A stretch of DNA of 64,000 bases, from positions 56,966,720 to 57,030,719 of the forward strand of contig ML677334.1 in assembly GCA_007922305.1 (NCBI GenBank), given 5' to 3'. The stretch comes from Dermatemys mawii. Its lineage: Eukaryota > Chordata > Testudines > Dermatemydidae. Shown here in pieces: positions 48,946 through 59,728 of this stretch. Position 1 is the stretch's first letter. Each line of letters opens with the position of its first letter. The translations under genes and the position numbers were made by a program. The notes below the pieces were generated by a model. That model had not been told where the DNA came from. It searched no databases and saw nothing but the letters and a program-made list of their open reading frames with translations.

Positions 48946-50333
48946 CTCAAAATTACTGCACTCATGCTGCTTACAAATACACACATGCACATACAGTCAA
49001 AAAGTCTAAAGATTTCATTTAAAAGTAGTGTGTTAAACCAATGGTTATGTCAATAATATTCATCTATAATCTTCTACTGTGTTGAAAAGAAAGAGAAGAT
49101 TCACAAACGATGGAAGAATTTAGAGATATTTAATTACATAATGGGTGAGTTATGCCAAAGAAATATTTGAAGTTTATTAGAATATGGAAAACCATATTAT
49201 CCCTAAAGTTCCTCTCTCTTTTTCTGTTTCACTGTAGAGAGTCTGCCTAAAACCTTTCCCATTTCCCTTACTGCTTGTCTTTCTGCTTTACATTTAAAGA
49301 CTCAGTATGCATATCCTCCCCAGGTCAGCCTTCACTTATGGTATTTATGAAAAGTTTACCATAAGGAAAATCACATGGGAAATAGTTTCTTTGAAGATTT
49401 TGTTCCCTGGAAACGGTGGTAGAAAGCCAGACCTTTTCTGATAATATATGGATCATAGTGCAAACACTGTGGACTATTTTTATCATTCAAACACTGAGCA
49501 GCAGAATATCAGAGGAGTAATGCCACACACAGAAACTATGAGAATCTACTGACATGAAGAGTAAATATTTCTTTTTTTAAATGTAAGCAGAGTTGAAAGA
49601 TCATGAAAGGCAGTTATGACTTTTTGTCAGTTGACTTCCGCCCATAAGCATAAAATGCCAGCTGACAAAATGTCAAGCCATTTGACTTTGCTACAAATGA
49701 AAAGAAGGAGAATGCAATATAACAGCAAAAGAAAAGGAATACACCAAAAAAAAAAAAAAAAAGACTTTGCTTTCCATTTGTTCTTTCTGTCCTTTAGTCA
49801 AGTGGAAGAAAATGTAAATATCCTGCAGGCTCGATGTTGATGCTGGAACTATGTATTAAATAAAACAAAAAGATAAGCAAATTTTGAATTACGGCTTTAT
49901 TTGTACTATCATTGACTAGAATCCCTCAATGGAAATATAGCCCCATAATTCACTCTTACCTATTTCTTTATTCTCTACAATGTATCATAAATTCCTTACA
50001 CTATGCTGCCTCCTGAGTGAATTGCTGCTTGGGTTTCTTTGTGGTGTCCTTCATGTCTGAATTATGTAAATGTACCTCTCTGTGTTTTGTGAACTGGATT
50101 CTGGAGGTTGAGTATAAATGTTTGTAATTTGCCTTTGCACAGGAAGGATATTGTGCTTTTATGACCTGATCTTTTAAATCTGTTGGATAAGTAAGAAGTG
50201 TCATCAGTACACTTTTTGGAAATTGTTCACTTCAATCAATTGGTTTACAGTGATATTTGGAAAGGGTACCTGACATCCTGTACTTACCTCACGGTGTCAC
50301 AGGCCTTGTTAAAAACTTTCAGCAAGTGAGCCT
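48946..50333. other. No gene recognised; A18 run
   Basis: A run of 18 A lies at 49746-49763. It might mark the end of a retrotransposed copy, but no recognisable body precedes it. Confidence 0.5.
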
Positions 50334-50548
50334 AGGTCTACATTACGCCTCAGTTCAGACTACCAGATCTGAATAACAGAGAGCACCAAAGTGTTGAGTG
50401 TTTGAAAGAGGATTATGTTAATGCAAACCAGGCACCTTTTAGTTCATGCCAGCAGCATCCATATGGGGCAGTTAGAGTGCAACACTTTAGTGGACTCTGC
50501 AATTCAAACCCCTGTAGTCTGCACTGCAATATTATGCAGACAAGACCT
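50334..50548 (-). mobile_element. Harbinger-type MITE
   Basis: Ends AGGTCTACATTA and, inverted, AGGTCTTGTCTGCATAATAT. Read on the minus strand the interior shares ATGGATGCTGCTGGCATGAA and CCACTAAAGTGTTGCACTCT with the copy at 25365. There is no coding capacity. Confidence 0.6.
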
Positions 50549-50563
50549 GAGATTCTGGGGAGC

Positions 50564-50581
50564 GGGGGGGGGGGGGGGGGG
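50564..50581. repeat. G18 homopolymer run
   Basis: Eighteen consecutive G at 50564-50581. Such runs are often length-variable and may be mis-assembled. Confidence 0.9.
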
Positions 50582-50699
50582 AACGGACGACGCACAACAC
50601 TGGCTGCTATTTTTGTGATGATGCTTGTAACAAGGCAACTGGCCTTTTTAGTGATTTTTGGCCCAGCTCATGTTTCAGTCCAGGTATGCCCTAGTTCGG

Positions 50700-51180
50700 T
50701 GTAATGAGGGAGGGCAGGGCTGCCACTAGGAGTTATAAATGGGAGCTCAGAGCCACAGGCGGGTTACCAGCCCAGGCAAGTGAGGCACATCCTAACCAAG
50801 AATTCCCGAAAGCTACTAAATACATTTGATTTAAATGTCACCACTCACTCTCTCCAGTAGCGAAATGAATGCCAGAAAGTTTAAGAAATGCAGTGCTGTG
50901 TGAAGCGCAAAATTTGGTATAGCTAATCTGGAGAATTGCAGCAGAGTTTGCAGGGGGCAGGGATGTAGGCTGTGCTCTGCACCTCCCAGCTCTCTATCCT
51001 ATGGGGCGGGCCTCGGGCATGCAAAAAGGAGCCACTGCCAAGCCTTAAGCCTGCTCCATGTCCCCCATGCTGACCTTGGTAGCAGTGGCACCTCAGTAGC
51101 AGCTCCAGCTCCACCACTATATTAACTCAAACATCGGGTGGGGAAGGAAATAACTATACTGTGGTTTGTGCCTCACCTGT
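50700..51180. repeat. Possible unclassified hAT-like insertion
   Basis: Starts near CAGGGCTGCCACTAGGAG (50717), a hAT-type start, and has higher G+C than the surroundings. I could not find the matching right end, so this is weak. Confidence 0.25.
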
Positions 51181-51773
51181 CAAAAAAATCATGAGTTGCG
51201 CTGCTCAGAACCCAGAGTCAGAGAGTGTAGATTCCTGACAGCTGAGAGAGCTCACAGGAAAAGCAGAGCTGAGCTGAGAGCTTTAGGGTGGGAATATGCC
51301 TGAAGGAGGGAGCAGTGAGAGCTCACTAGTGAGCAGTGGAGCCAGATCAGGCTGGTGAAACAGAAAGCAGGAAGGCTGTTCCTGCAAATGTCACCAGGCC
51401 AGAGAGTTCTGGAGAGGGCTGAAAGCTGAAAGCAGCAATGGAGATGTCTGCTGGCTCTCTGAGCTAGAGAGCTGAAGGGCCAGAGAGGGCTAAGGGCTGG
51501 GGAATAATGGGTAAGAGCTGGAACCCTATCTGGGAAGGAAACAGGGTGAAGAAGCACCCACCAGTGGGAGTGTAGTGAGAGATGCCAGAGCCACAGCAGG
51601 GATTTTGTGTGTGAGGAAACACACCAGAATCATAATGGAGACACAGGGCATGGGGAGAGCTGTCAGAGTCATAGTAGAGAACATGGTGAAAGATGCCAGA
51701 CCTGTACCAGAGAACTGGGGCCTGGGGAGAGATACTGGAGTTGTATGTGGTGTGTAGATTGGCTGTTGGGACT
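51181..51773. repeat. Degenerate tandem repeat, possibly inside an LTR-like sequence
   Basis: The right half repeats a unit of roughly 32-45 bp of the type GGGGAGAGATGCCAGAG..CAGAGAAC: compare GTGAGAGATGCCAGAGCCAC (51571), GGGGAGAGCTGTCAGAGTCA (51653), GGTGAAAGATGCCAGACCTG (51684) and GGGGAGAGATACTGGAGTTG (51723). The left half repeats GAGAGAGCTGAGAGC-type words. The origin is unclear. Confidence 0.6.
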
Positions 51774-53165
51774 TTCATAGATTCCAAGGCTGGAAGGGAC
51801 CATTGTCATAAAAGAAACAAGTCATAGCACTTCTCCAAAATAATTTATAAGCATGTCAGTCAGAGAAAAACATCCACTCTTGATTTAAAAATGGTCAATG
51901 ATGGAGAATCCGCACAACTTTTGCTAAATTGTTCCATTGGTTAATACTCTCACCATTCAATATTTATGCCTTGATTTTCAGTGTGAATTTAGCTAGTTTC
52001 AACTTCGAAACATTGGATCATCTTGTACCTTTCTCAGCTAGAATGATGAGCTCATTATCAAATATTTGTTCCCCATGTACATACTTACAGATTGTAATCA
52101 AGGCACTCATTAACCTTCTCTTTGTTAAGTTAAATATTCAAGGAGTTCAATCACTATAATTAATGTTGTCTAATCCTTTAATCATTCCCATGGCTCTTCT
52201 CTGAACCCTCTCCAGTTTATGAACATCCTTCTTGAATTGTGGGGACCAGAACTGGACACAATATTCCACCACTGGTCACATCAGTGTCAAATAGAGAGGT
52301 AAAAGAACCACTCTATTCCTACTTGAGATTCCCATGTTTATGTATGCAAGGATCATTAGCCCATTTAGCCACATAGTTACACTGGGAGCTCTTCTTCAGC
52401 TGATTATCAACCACAACCCCTAAATCTTTTTCACTGCTTCCCAGGATAGAGTCCCCCATTGTGTAAGTATATTCCTTGTTTCTATTTGTATACATTTACA
52501 TTTAGCCACATTAAAACACATGTATTTGCTTGAACCCAATTTACCAAAAGATCCAGATTGCTGAGTATCAGTGACCTGTTCTTTTCATTATTTACCACAC
52601 ACTTAATTTTTGTGTTCTTCCATTAAAACAATAAATAAATAAGCTAAATAGCATAGGGCACCCCATTAGAAACATACTTGTTCAGTAATAATTCCCCATT
52701 TACAATTACATGCTAAGACATATGAGTTTAATTCAGTTTTTAATTAAAGTGTTCCATGTTAATTTTATATTGTTCTTTTTTTCAGCCAAATGTTGTGCAG
52801 TATCAAGTCAAATGCCTTACAGAAGTCCAAGTACACTACATCAGCACTATTAACTTTATAAATCAAACTTGTAATCTCATCAAAATGATATCAAGTTAGT
52901 TTGAAAGGATCTATTTTCCATAAATCTATGTTGATTATCATTCATTATACTTTCCTCCTTTAATCAAGTGTCGTCTCAGCCTCTTCATTACCTTGCCCAG
53001 GGATCTATGTCACACTGACAGGCCTATAATTGCCTAGGTCATCTCATTTACCCTTTATAAATTCTGGCACAACATTATCTTTCTTCCAATATGCTGAATG
53101 TATTTCTTGGACTCTCCTGAGGAACTCTGGATTATGGCTGTGGAACTTCTTTATGATTTTCATGA
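51774..53165 (-). mobile_element. CR1-type LINE 3' part, about 1.4 kb
   Basis: In reverse complement this is the 3' end of a CR1-type element with its tail at 51774 (TTTCATAGATTCCAAGGCTG). Moving right, the plus strand shows TTGTGGGGACCAGAACTGGA, ACACTGGGAGCTCTTCTTCA, TCAAATGCCTTACAGAAGTC and TGACAGGCCTATAATTGCCT. The last two encode, on the minus strand, parts of the CR1 reverse transcriptase around the palm. The frame is broken throughout. This subfamily differs in its tail from the copy at 25885. Confidence 0.9.
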
Positions 53166-53479
53166 ACAAGTCTTTTGTAATAAATTAACCCCATAGAGCT
53201 TGTGAGGCGTTACCAGGGACTCTGGAACAAAAGGGGAAATTGAGGTAAATGTACCTATCTTCACAGGTACCTTGCTACAGGAGGGTACCCCAGGCAAGGG
53301 TCATGCCTTATCACATATGGTGGAGAATGCAGGCAGACAATTGGGCCCTGGGAAACAGGGACACCAGATGAGGAAAAATGAGACAGGGATCACTAACAGG
53401 GATATCTTGATCATAGGAGGAGTGTTGAGGAGGTGGTCATTCTTTGACAAAGCTGTTGGAAAAAGCCACACACCTCTAT
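53166..53479. other. Unassigned sequence left of the CACTG element
   Basis: Contains TACCAGGGACTCTGGAACAA and ACAGGTACCTTGCTACAGGA with no family I can name. It forms the left flank of the element at 53480 and ends in TAT. Confidence 0.4.
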
Positions 53480-53606
53480 CACTGGTCTACAATTTTTTAG
53501 AAGTCATCTGCTTCAGAGATAAAATGTGATATTTATTATGTATTTTGATGTGCTGAATTCAAATATGACAATTAAAACAACTGGCTACTGTTTCTAAGAT
53601 ATTTAA
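53480..53606. repeat. Left terminal inverted repeat of the CACTG element
   Basis: Pairs with 55881-56000. Matching blocks in order from the end: CACTG-x-TCTACA, TGCTTC-x-GA-x-ATAAA, ATTTTG-x-GT, ATGA, TTAAAA, TGGCT, AAGATAT-x-TTA. A 10-bp indel follows the first block. Confidence 0.75.
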
Positions 53607-53831
53607 GATTTTACATTTTGTATGTATGTTGTGTAGATAGTAGAGTTTTAATCATAAATTGTAAACCTAGGTCTTTTCATGTGTTTATGGTTGCTTTACA
53701 TGATAATATTTCACCTGTCCTGTTTGTGTAACACTTTAAAAATCAGCAAAAAGGTTATATAAATAAAATGTATTATGAAACAAAAGGCAAAAAACTATTA
53801 TGTACATAGTTTAGTCCTATTCAGTGTCTAC

Positions 53832-55490
53832 TCAGCACTTCTTGGCTTGTCTCTTGTATGCATTAAATGGAGCATCTCTTGTCACTGTCCAGCAACAGTC
53901 TGCAAGCATTGATGGGCTCCATTTGCCCTGATAGCGTTTCTCCATTGTTGCAATGTCCTGGTGAACATTGCTCGTCGCTCACTACTCCGCAGTTCGGTGG
54001 AAAAAAATCTAGATGAGAGTGCAAAAAATGTATCTTTAGTGACATGTTGCAACCAAGGCTTTTGTATGCCTTGAGGAGGTTTTCCACCAACAACCTGTAG
54101 TTGTCTGCCTTGTTGTTTCCAAGAAAATGTATTGCCACTGACTGGAAAGCTTTCCATGCCGTCTTTTCCTTGCCACGCAGTGCATGGTCAAATGCATCAT
54201 CTGGAGGAAGTTCACGAAGCTGAGGACCAACAAAGACACCTTCCTTTATCTTAGCTTCACTTAACCTTGGAAATTTTCCACGGAGGTACTTGAAAGCTGC
54301 TTGTGTTTTGTCAATGGCCTTGACAAAGTTCTTCATCAGTAAGGGTGGTAACAAAATCTTCCTTGATTCAACAAGTGGTGGATGCTGAACACTTTTCCTC
54401 CCAGGCTCCAATGACTGTCGCAGTGGCCAATCTTTCTTGATGTAGTGGGAATCTCTTGCACGACTATCCCATTCGCAGAGAAAACAGCAGTACTTTGTGT
54501 ATCCAGTCTGCAGACCAAGCAAGAGAGCAACAACCTTGAAATGGCCACAAAGCTGCCACTGATGTTGGTCATAGTTTATGCACCTCAAAAGTTGTTTCAT
54601 GTTGTCATAGGTTTCCTTCATATGGACTGCATGACCAACTGGAATTGATGGCAAAACATTGTCATTATGCAGCAAAACAGCTTTAAGACTCGTCTTCGAT
54701 GAATCAATGAAGAGTCTCCACTCATCTGGATCGTGAACAATGTTGAGGGCTGCCATCACACCATCGATGTTGGTGCAGGCTACAAGATCACCTTCCATGA
54801 AGAAGAATGGGACAAAATCCTTTTGACGGTCACGGAACATGGAAACCCTAACATCACCTGCCAGGAGATTCCACTGCTGTAGTCTGGAGCCCAACAGCTC
54901 TGCCTTACTCTTGGGTAGTTCCAAATCCCTGACAAGGTCATCCAGTTCAGCTTGTGTTATGAGGTGTGGTTCAGAGGAGAAGGATGGGAGAAAATGTCGG
55001 TCCTGTGACATTGATGGTTCAGGACCAGAAGTTTCATCCTCTTCCTTTTCCTCTTCCTCGTCTGACTCAAGTGAGAATGATTCTGGTGCATCAGGAACCG
55101 GCAGTCCTTCTCCATGGGGTATTGGGCGTATAGCTGATGGAATGTTTGGATAATGCACAGTCCACTTTTTCTTCTTTGACACACCTTTCCCAACTGGAGG
55201 CACCAGAAGTAACAATTGCTGGTATGATCTGTTGGCTCTCTCCAAATCATTGGCACTGCAAAAGGCATATATTTCCTTTTCCTGTTCAACCACTGGCGAA
55301 GATTTGTTGCACAAGTGTTGCAGCATGTGTGTGGGGCCCACCTCTTGTCCTGATCTCCAATTTTGCAGCCAAAATAAAGGTGATAGGCTTTCTTAACCAT
55401 AGTGGTTATACTGCACTTTTGTGATGCAAAAGTCACTTCACCACAAACATAGCAGAAGTTATCTGCACTGTTCACACAAGTACGAATCAT
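53832..55490 (-). pseudogene. Broken transposase-like gene of the CACTG element
   Basis: Start at 55490 is chosen because the first residues lead straight into a Cys-rich region; the stop is at 53832. Part 1 (55490 to about 55206) has C13-x2-C16 and C57-x2-C60, spaced like a treble-clef or ZAD-type zinc finger, then His89 and a Cys-Tyr-Phe motif. A 1-base loss there shifts the frame. Part 2 (about 55200 to 53965) is open for over 400 codons: a basic Lys4 stretch, an acidic Ser-Asp-Glu5 run, then Phe-Ile-Asp-Ser-Ser-Lys-Thr-Ser-Leu (Asp213 of that frame), Cys-Gly-His-Phe-Lys-Val, Cys-Cys-Phe-Leu-Cys-Glu-Trp-Asp-Ser-Arg, and His-Ser-His-Leu-Asp-Phe-Phe, ending Ser-Asp-Glu-Gln. An apparent 8-base loss follows and the last part (53950 to 53832) continues in a third frame. 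I suggest a DDE-type nuclease, with Asp213 as the first acid and a Glu lost near the second break. The role is inferred. Confidence 0.75.
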
Positions 55491-55627
55491 CTCTGCTCAC
55501 TTTGGCTAAATAGAAATGTGTCCCTTTGCAAAATCAAACACTGACAAATAAGAGAGCACAACACTGTATGATTTCTGGAGCTGATATAGGGCAATTTGTT
55601 CAGCAGAATGATGTAAGCTTCGTTATG

Positions 55628-55709
55628 ATTGCATCATCCATGACTTCTAGGAATAACATGATGCAATTCATATCATGTATGACGCAATACCAGCTTCAGA
55701 TTGCATCAT
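55628..55709. repeat. Four subterminal copies of the 10-bp motif ATGAYGCAAT
   Basis: Copies at 55628-55637 (reverse), 55658-55667 (forward), 55679-55688 (forward, ATGACGCAAT) and 55700-55709 (reverse). They lie between the gene start and the right terminal repeat, where CACTA-type transposons keep binding sites for their own protein. The motif also resembles a CRE/C-EBP half-site, so it could act in the promoter instead. Confidence 0.7.
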
Positions 55710-55880
55710 TCATTATTTTGCCTAAAAAGCAAGTACTGTCCAAACCCAGTCATAGATTTATTCATAGATCCAGTCAAAGATGTATTTTAGTCATTTCTGG
55801 TTTAAATTGAGATCCTTTCCCTTTATAACTCACTTATCCTCCGCCATTCCCATGTCAAGGGTCGTATATACTGACCCAAT

Positions 55881-56000
55881 AACATATCTTGAAAACTAGA
55901 GCCAATCAACAATTTTAAGCATCATTTTCGTTCTCAGTGACCCAAAATTGGTAAAGTTTGACTACATTTATTTCAGAAGCATTTTGGCTGTAGAGCAGTG
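55881..56000. repeat. Right terminal inverted repeat of the CACTG element
   Basis: Reverse complement of the left repeat, with scattered mismatches. On the plus strand it ends CTGTAGAGCAGTG at 56000. Confidence 0.75.
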
Positions 56001-56715
56001 TAATTAATATGGATGCTGAGGGCATGAGCATCATGACGGTAAGAATGGAGAGCCAACTGCTTAGAGAAGCAGCAGTTAAAAGATGAGATGTCTACAAATA
56101 GTGACCATTATATAGATTTAAGTGTGGAAAAGTATAGTTGACAATAGGTCCAATAAATTAAGGAGACATATGGACCAGTACAAGGGGGAAACTGCACTTG
56201 GTTTAAGAAACAAGATCTCAGCACTCTACTATACAAATCTGGCATCAAATTCTAATCTCATTTACATTGGTGAAAATTTTTAGTACCGCTGAAGATTCCA
56301 GTATAGCTCAGATTAGAATCTAGCTCTTGGGCATCAGGATTAGGCATGGAAGTAGATAATTTGGTGAAAAACAAATTAGAACCTATTCTGCTACAATAAC
56401 CTTTACCCATTTCCTGAACAGACCTCTTAATGAAACCACTATTTTTCTTTACACAAAGAAGAGGATTGAGTAGTACTCAGGAGAAATTACCAGGAGCCAG
56501 CAGACATGTAACAAAGAAATAATAGAAACAATATATTTGACCAAGAAAATGCATGAAGCAATAAAGTGAAGAGTGTATGTAACATAAATCAGTAATGTTA
56601 CTGTTACAATATAAGATATGTACCTATTATGTCTTTTATAGTAATAACATGTAAAAAAAAAAATCTAAAATCAAAAGACAAATAAGTGATTCTAAAAATA
56701 CATGAGAAATAAATA
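56001..56715. other. Unassigned; short dispersed-repeat piece near 56235-56330
   Basis: AATCTCATTTACATTGGTGA and its partly inverted partner TCAGATTAGAATCTAGCTCT flank a short segment, resembling a small palindromic reptile repeat. Nothing else was recognised. Confidence 0.4.
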
Positions 56716-57229
56716 CAGGAACTCCTCACTTAATGTTGTAGTTATGTTCCTGAAAAATGCGACATTAAGTGAAATGAGGTTAAACGAATCCAACTTCCCC
56801 ATTAATAAGAATTAATGTAAATGGGGGGAGGGCGGGGGTTAGATTCCAGGGATTTTTTTTTTTGTCAGACAAAAGGCATTATATACATTATATACATAGG
56901 AGGCAAGGAAGGGAGGGGGAGTCTGCTCAGGAGCACTGGCTCCTACCCGCCTCACTCCTGCCTTCTAAATGCGGAAAGCCAGCTGATTGCCCTGGCAGGA
57001 AGCAGGGGGAGGAGGGAAAAGGCACCGATCAGCATCTGGGAGGGGGGAGGGGCGAAACACTTTGGAGAGGGGAGGAGCCTAGGGAGGCTGCCTGTTGTGG
57101 ACAGAGCAGGCAGCCAAACAACGTAAGAGTGGAGCATTGCTCCACTTTAAATGGGCATGTTCCCTAATCGCTTAGCAACGTAACAATGAAATAACGTTAA
57201 CCGGGATGACTTTAATCGAGGACTTCCTG
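56716..57229. mobile_element. pogo/Tc1-mariner-type MITE, 514 bp, with TA target duplication
   Basis: The left end CAGGAACTCCTCACTTAATG and the right end, inverted, CAGGAAGTCCTCGATTAAAG are matching terminal repeats. Both are flanked by TA (56714-56715 and 57230-57231). Similarity of the arms continues inward (GTTATGTTCCTG.. and GTTACGTTGC..). The interior is GC-rich and non-coding. Confidence 0.85.
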
Positions 57230-57231
57230 TA

Positions 57232-59720
57232 AGTGGCTAAGAAAGACTGCAACTCCCTTGAAGGACAGTGAAAAGAAATTTTTAAAAATGGAGGGGATAT
57301 TGCTAGGGAAATAACTGACGATGTTGTCTCAGTATTCACCAGGTGTTGTAAGGAGGGAAATTCCAGAAACTGATGAGTTTTCTAGAGAAGAAAAATTAAA
57401 AAATTAATGTAACTAAGGGTAGTGCCAGAATACTATAGGTAAATAAGCAATTAAATAATACAAATGTGTATATCTAGAGCAATCAAGAAGCTAGAATGAA
57501 ACAGCTTGCTTCTCAACACTCTTGTAAACAGTGGGAGAAGGAAAAAAAGATATGGCCTGAACTTGTGACCTGGAAAGAAACTCATGTGTCACCTTTGTTG
57601 AACCAGAGATTAAAAGAAGACCCGAGTTGCCACACTCTGCAAGATAACCTAGAGATATTAATCACAAAATGATATGGAGTTTAAGGGGAATGGGGTTGTG
57701 ATTGTGTACTATGGTGACAGATGGAGAAAAGATGAGCATCATAAATATAGTTCAAAGCCCCAATCTTGACTTCAGTGAGACTCGGTGTAGACAAAAGTGT
57801 TAGTACATAGGCCTGTTAGCCTGGGATAGAATTTTGAGTTTGATTTTTGATCCTTTTATATTCTTACTAACATGTGTGGAACAAAGAACAAAGCCATTGG
57901 GTGTTACACCTGTTTTGGTTTCTTGTTTGTTTGTTTTTAACTACAGATACTTGGCAGATTAATAGAATTAGATGGGCCAGGTAGGCTCTCTCCATCCTGA
58001 ATGTTTGTATGTGAATATCTTTGAATTAGGTAAGGAGATAATCTAGAGGCACCAGTAATTATTTAAAAGAAACATGACACATCTGTGTCTTGCTATGTCT
58101 CCAGTGCTCACTAATACTCACTAAATTGCTTTATGTAAAAGAAAGTCTGTGATAAAAGGGGGAAGGGAGTCCTTTTATATTTAAGTCAAGCCTGGCAAGT
58201 TAGTTCTGTAATTTGTATCCATATGTCTTCTTTGATATTATTAAAAAGTTGTACTGTGTTTGGGATTCAGTAATTTTCAGGGAACTGATCTTAATTCAAG
58301 TGGATAGCTTACACTTTGCTGTGCAAAAAGGTACGAAAAATACCAATCATTTGAATATATCAGTATTCCACAAAAGCTAACTAAACCACACATACGTACA
58401 TATGTAAAGAATAACAAACAGGCCAATAATTAAGGGAAATGTACAAATCTATCAGGACATGAGGAGTTTAGATAATAGCTCTGAACAATTGTCTTAATGC
58501 TTACCATACATAGATAGATACAATACACTTACCGTACAATTCACTTTTATCAATCTTCTATAGAGCCTCCAGGACAGGTTTTGGTTTTGTGCATCCAGAA
58601 CAGCTCAGAAGAGAGCTTCAAAGGTGACTGTGGTGCCACCTTTACTTTCCCACAGCTCTAGGTATATTGGATTGTCCGTTCCTTTAGTCAGGGATTGCTG
58701 AGGCAGCAGGATTCCTTGACCAGACTGTCTCAGGTGCTGAAGGAAGCTGAAAGATTCCCCTGAAGCAGAGAAAGTTCCACTAGCCCTTTAAGGTAGATTA
58801 AAGATTGTTTTGCCCCACTAGGGTGAGGCAAGGATCTGGCCTTCCATGTCTGTGAATACAAAATTGTACACATACCTACTTGTTTGCAGCTGTAAAGTGC
58901 ACACATACCCATACATCCAGCATAAAAATTCTGATTTATTCACACACAGTGACATTTACAAGTAGATAGATGTTAGCAGCCAAAGCGCAGGAGTAGTATT
59001 AGACAGCTCAAGTTTGTATACACAAAGGGAGGGTGTCCTTTGACAGAAGGACATAAGAGGAGGAGAATATGTGATGGGGTAAAATCAATACATTATTGCA
59101 TGAATTAGAGATAATGACATCACCAAAGAGGCTGGCTTTGCAAGCCTTACTTACCTTGTGTATATTTTACTCAGAAAAGTAACCCCATGAATTTACATGG
59201 AGTATTCACATAAGTAATTACTCTACGGGTTATAGAACTAAGCCCTTTCAAAGGTAGGGTGAAGTGCAGTCTCAAGTCCTTCAATATAATCACCAATAAT
59301 AAGTGCAAAGTTTATTGGTACTTTATTTTTGTTAAAGTATTCTTCTTTTTCCAATTAATTTAATCTTATGAAAAGAGGCAGATTAACAGCCCTGAAGATT
59401 GAAGTAGGTGTTCAGAAAAAAGAACCAGTATAATAACAGCAGTTAGAACAGTGCTAAGCATTCACATCGAATTGGAAATAAACTCTGACTTAGTCTGGGT
59501 TTGGGCTTTTTTGCATTAGCAAAATTAATGCCATAGTGATGGTAACCTAAGAAAAGGTTAGGGAGGCACTGAACCAGTGACAGTAGACAGCAGCTGTTGA
59601 GAAAAAGGCAGCTGTGAAAGAAGTGGGGAGGGACTCTATTTTCCATGAGCATAGGCAAGTTTGGTTTTCTGTCTTGTCCTAAAGGTCTCTGGGTGTCTAA
59701 GAAAGTTTAACAAAAGCATT
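57232..59720. other. No gene recognised; unassigned sequence
   Basis: Frames are under 72 codons with no domain. No repeat was recognised. Confidence 0.55.
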
Positions 59721-59728
59721 GCTTACAA

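Larger units (their letters stand above)
53480..56000 (-). mobile_element. DNA transposon relic with CACTG termini, about 2.5 kb, unfamiliar family
   Basis: Both ends start CACTG: CACTGGTCTACA at the left and CACTGCTCTACA, inverted, at the right. After a short indel the similarity continues inward for more than 100 bp as an imperfect inverted repeat. It includes TGCTTC-x-GA-x-ATAAA near 53510 and 55975, then ATTTTG, TTAAAA, TGGCT and AAGATAT blocks in the same order on both sides. One broken gene on the minus strand occupies 53832-55490. A cluster of four subterminal motifs sits between gene start and right end. The flanking triplets TAT and TAA are close but not identical, so a 3-bp target duplication is possible only. 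CACTG ends fit CACTA/Mirage/Chapaev-type elements; family membership is inference. Confidence 0.78.

Noticed and set aside
49746..49763. A18 run as the tail of a processed pseudogene
   Set aside because: No spliced-gene-like sequence or target duplication could be found before it.
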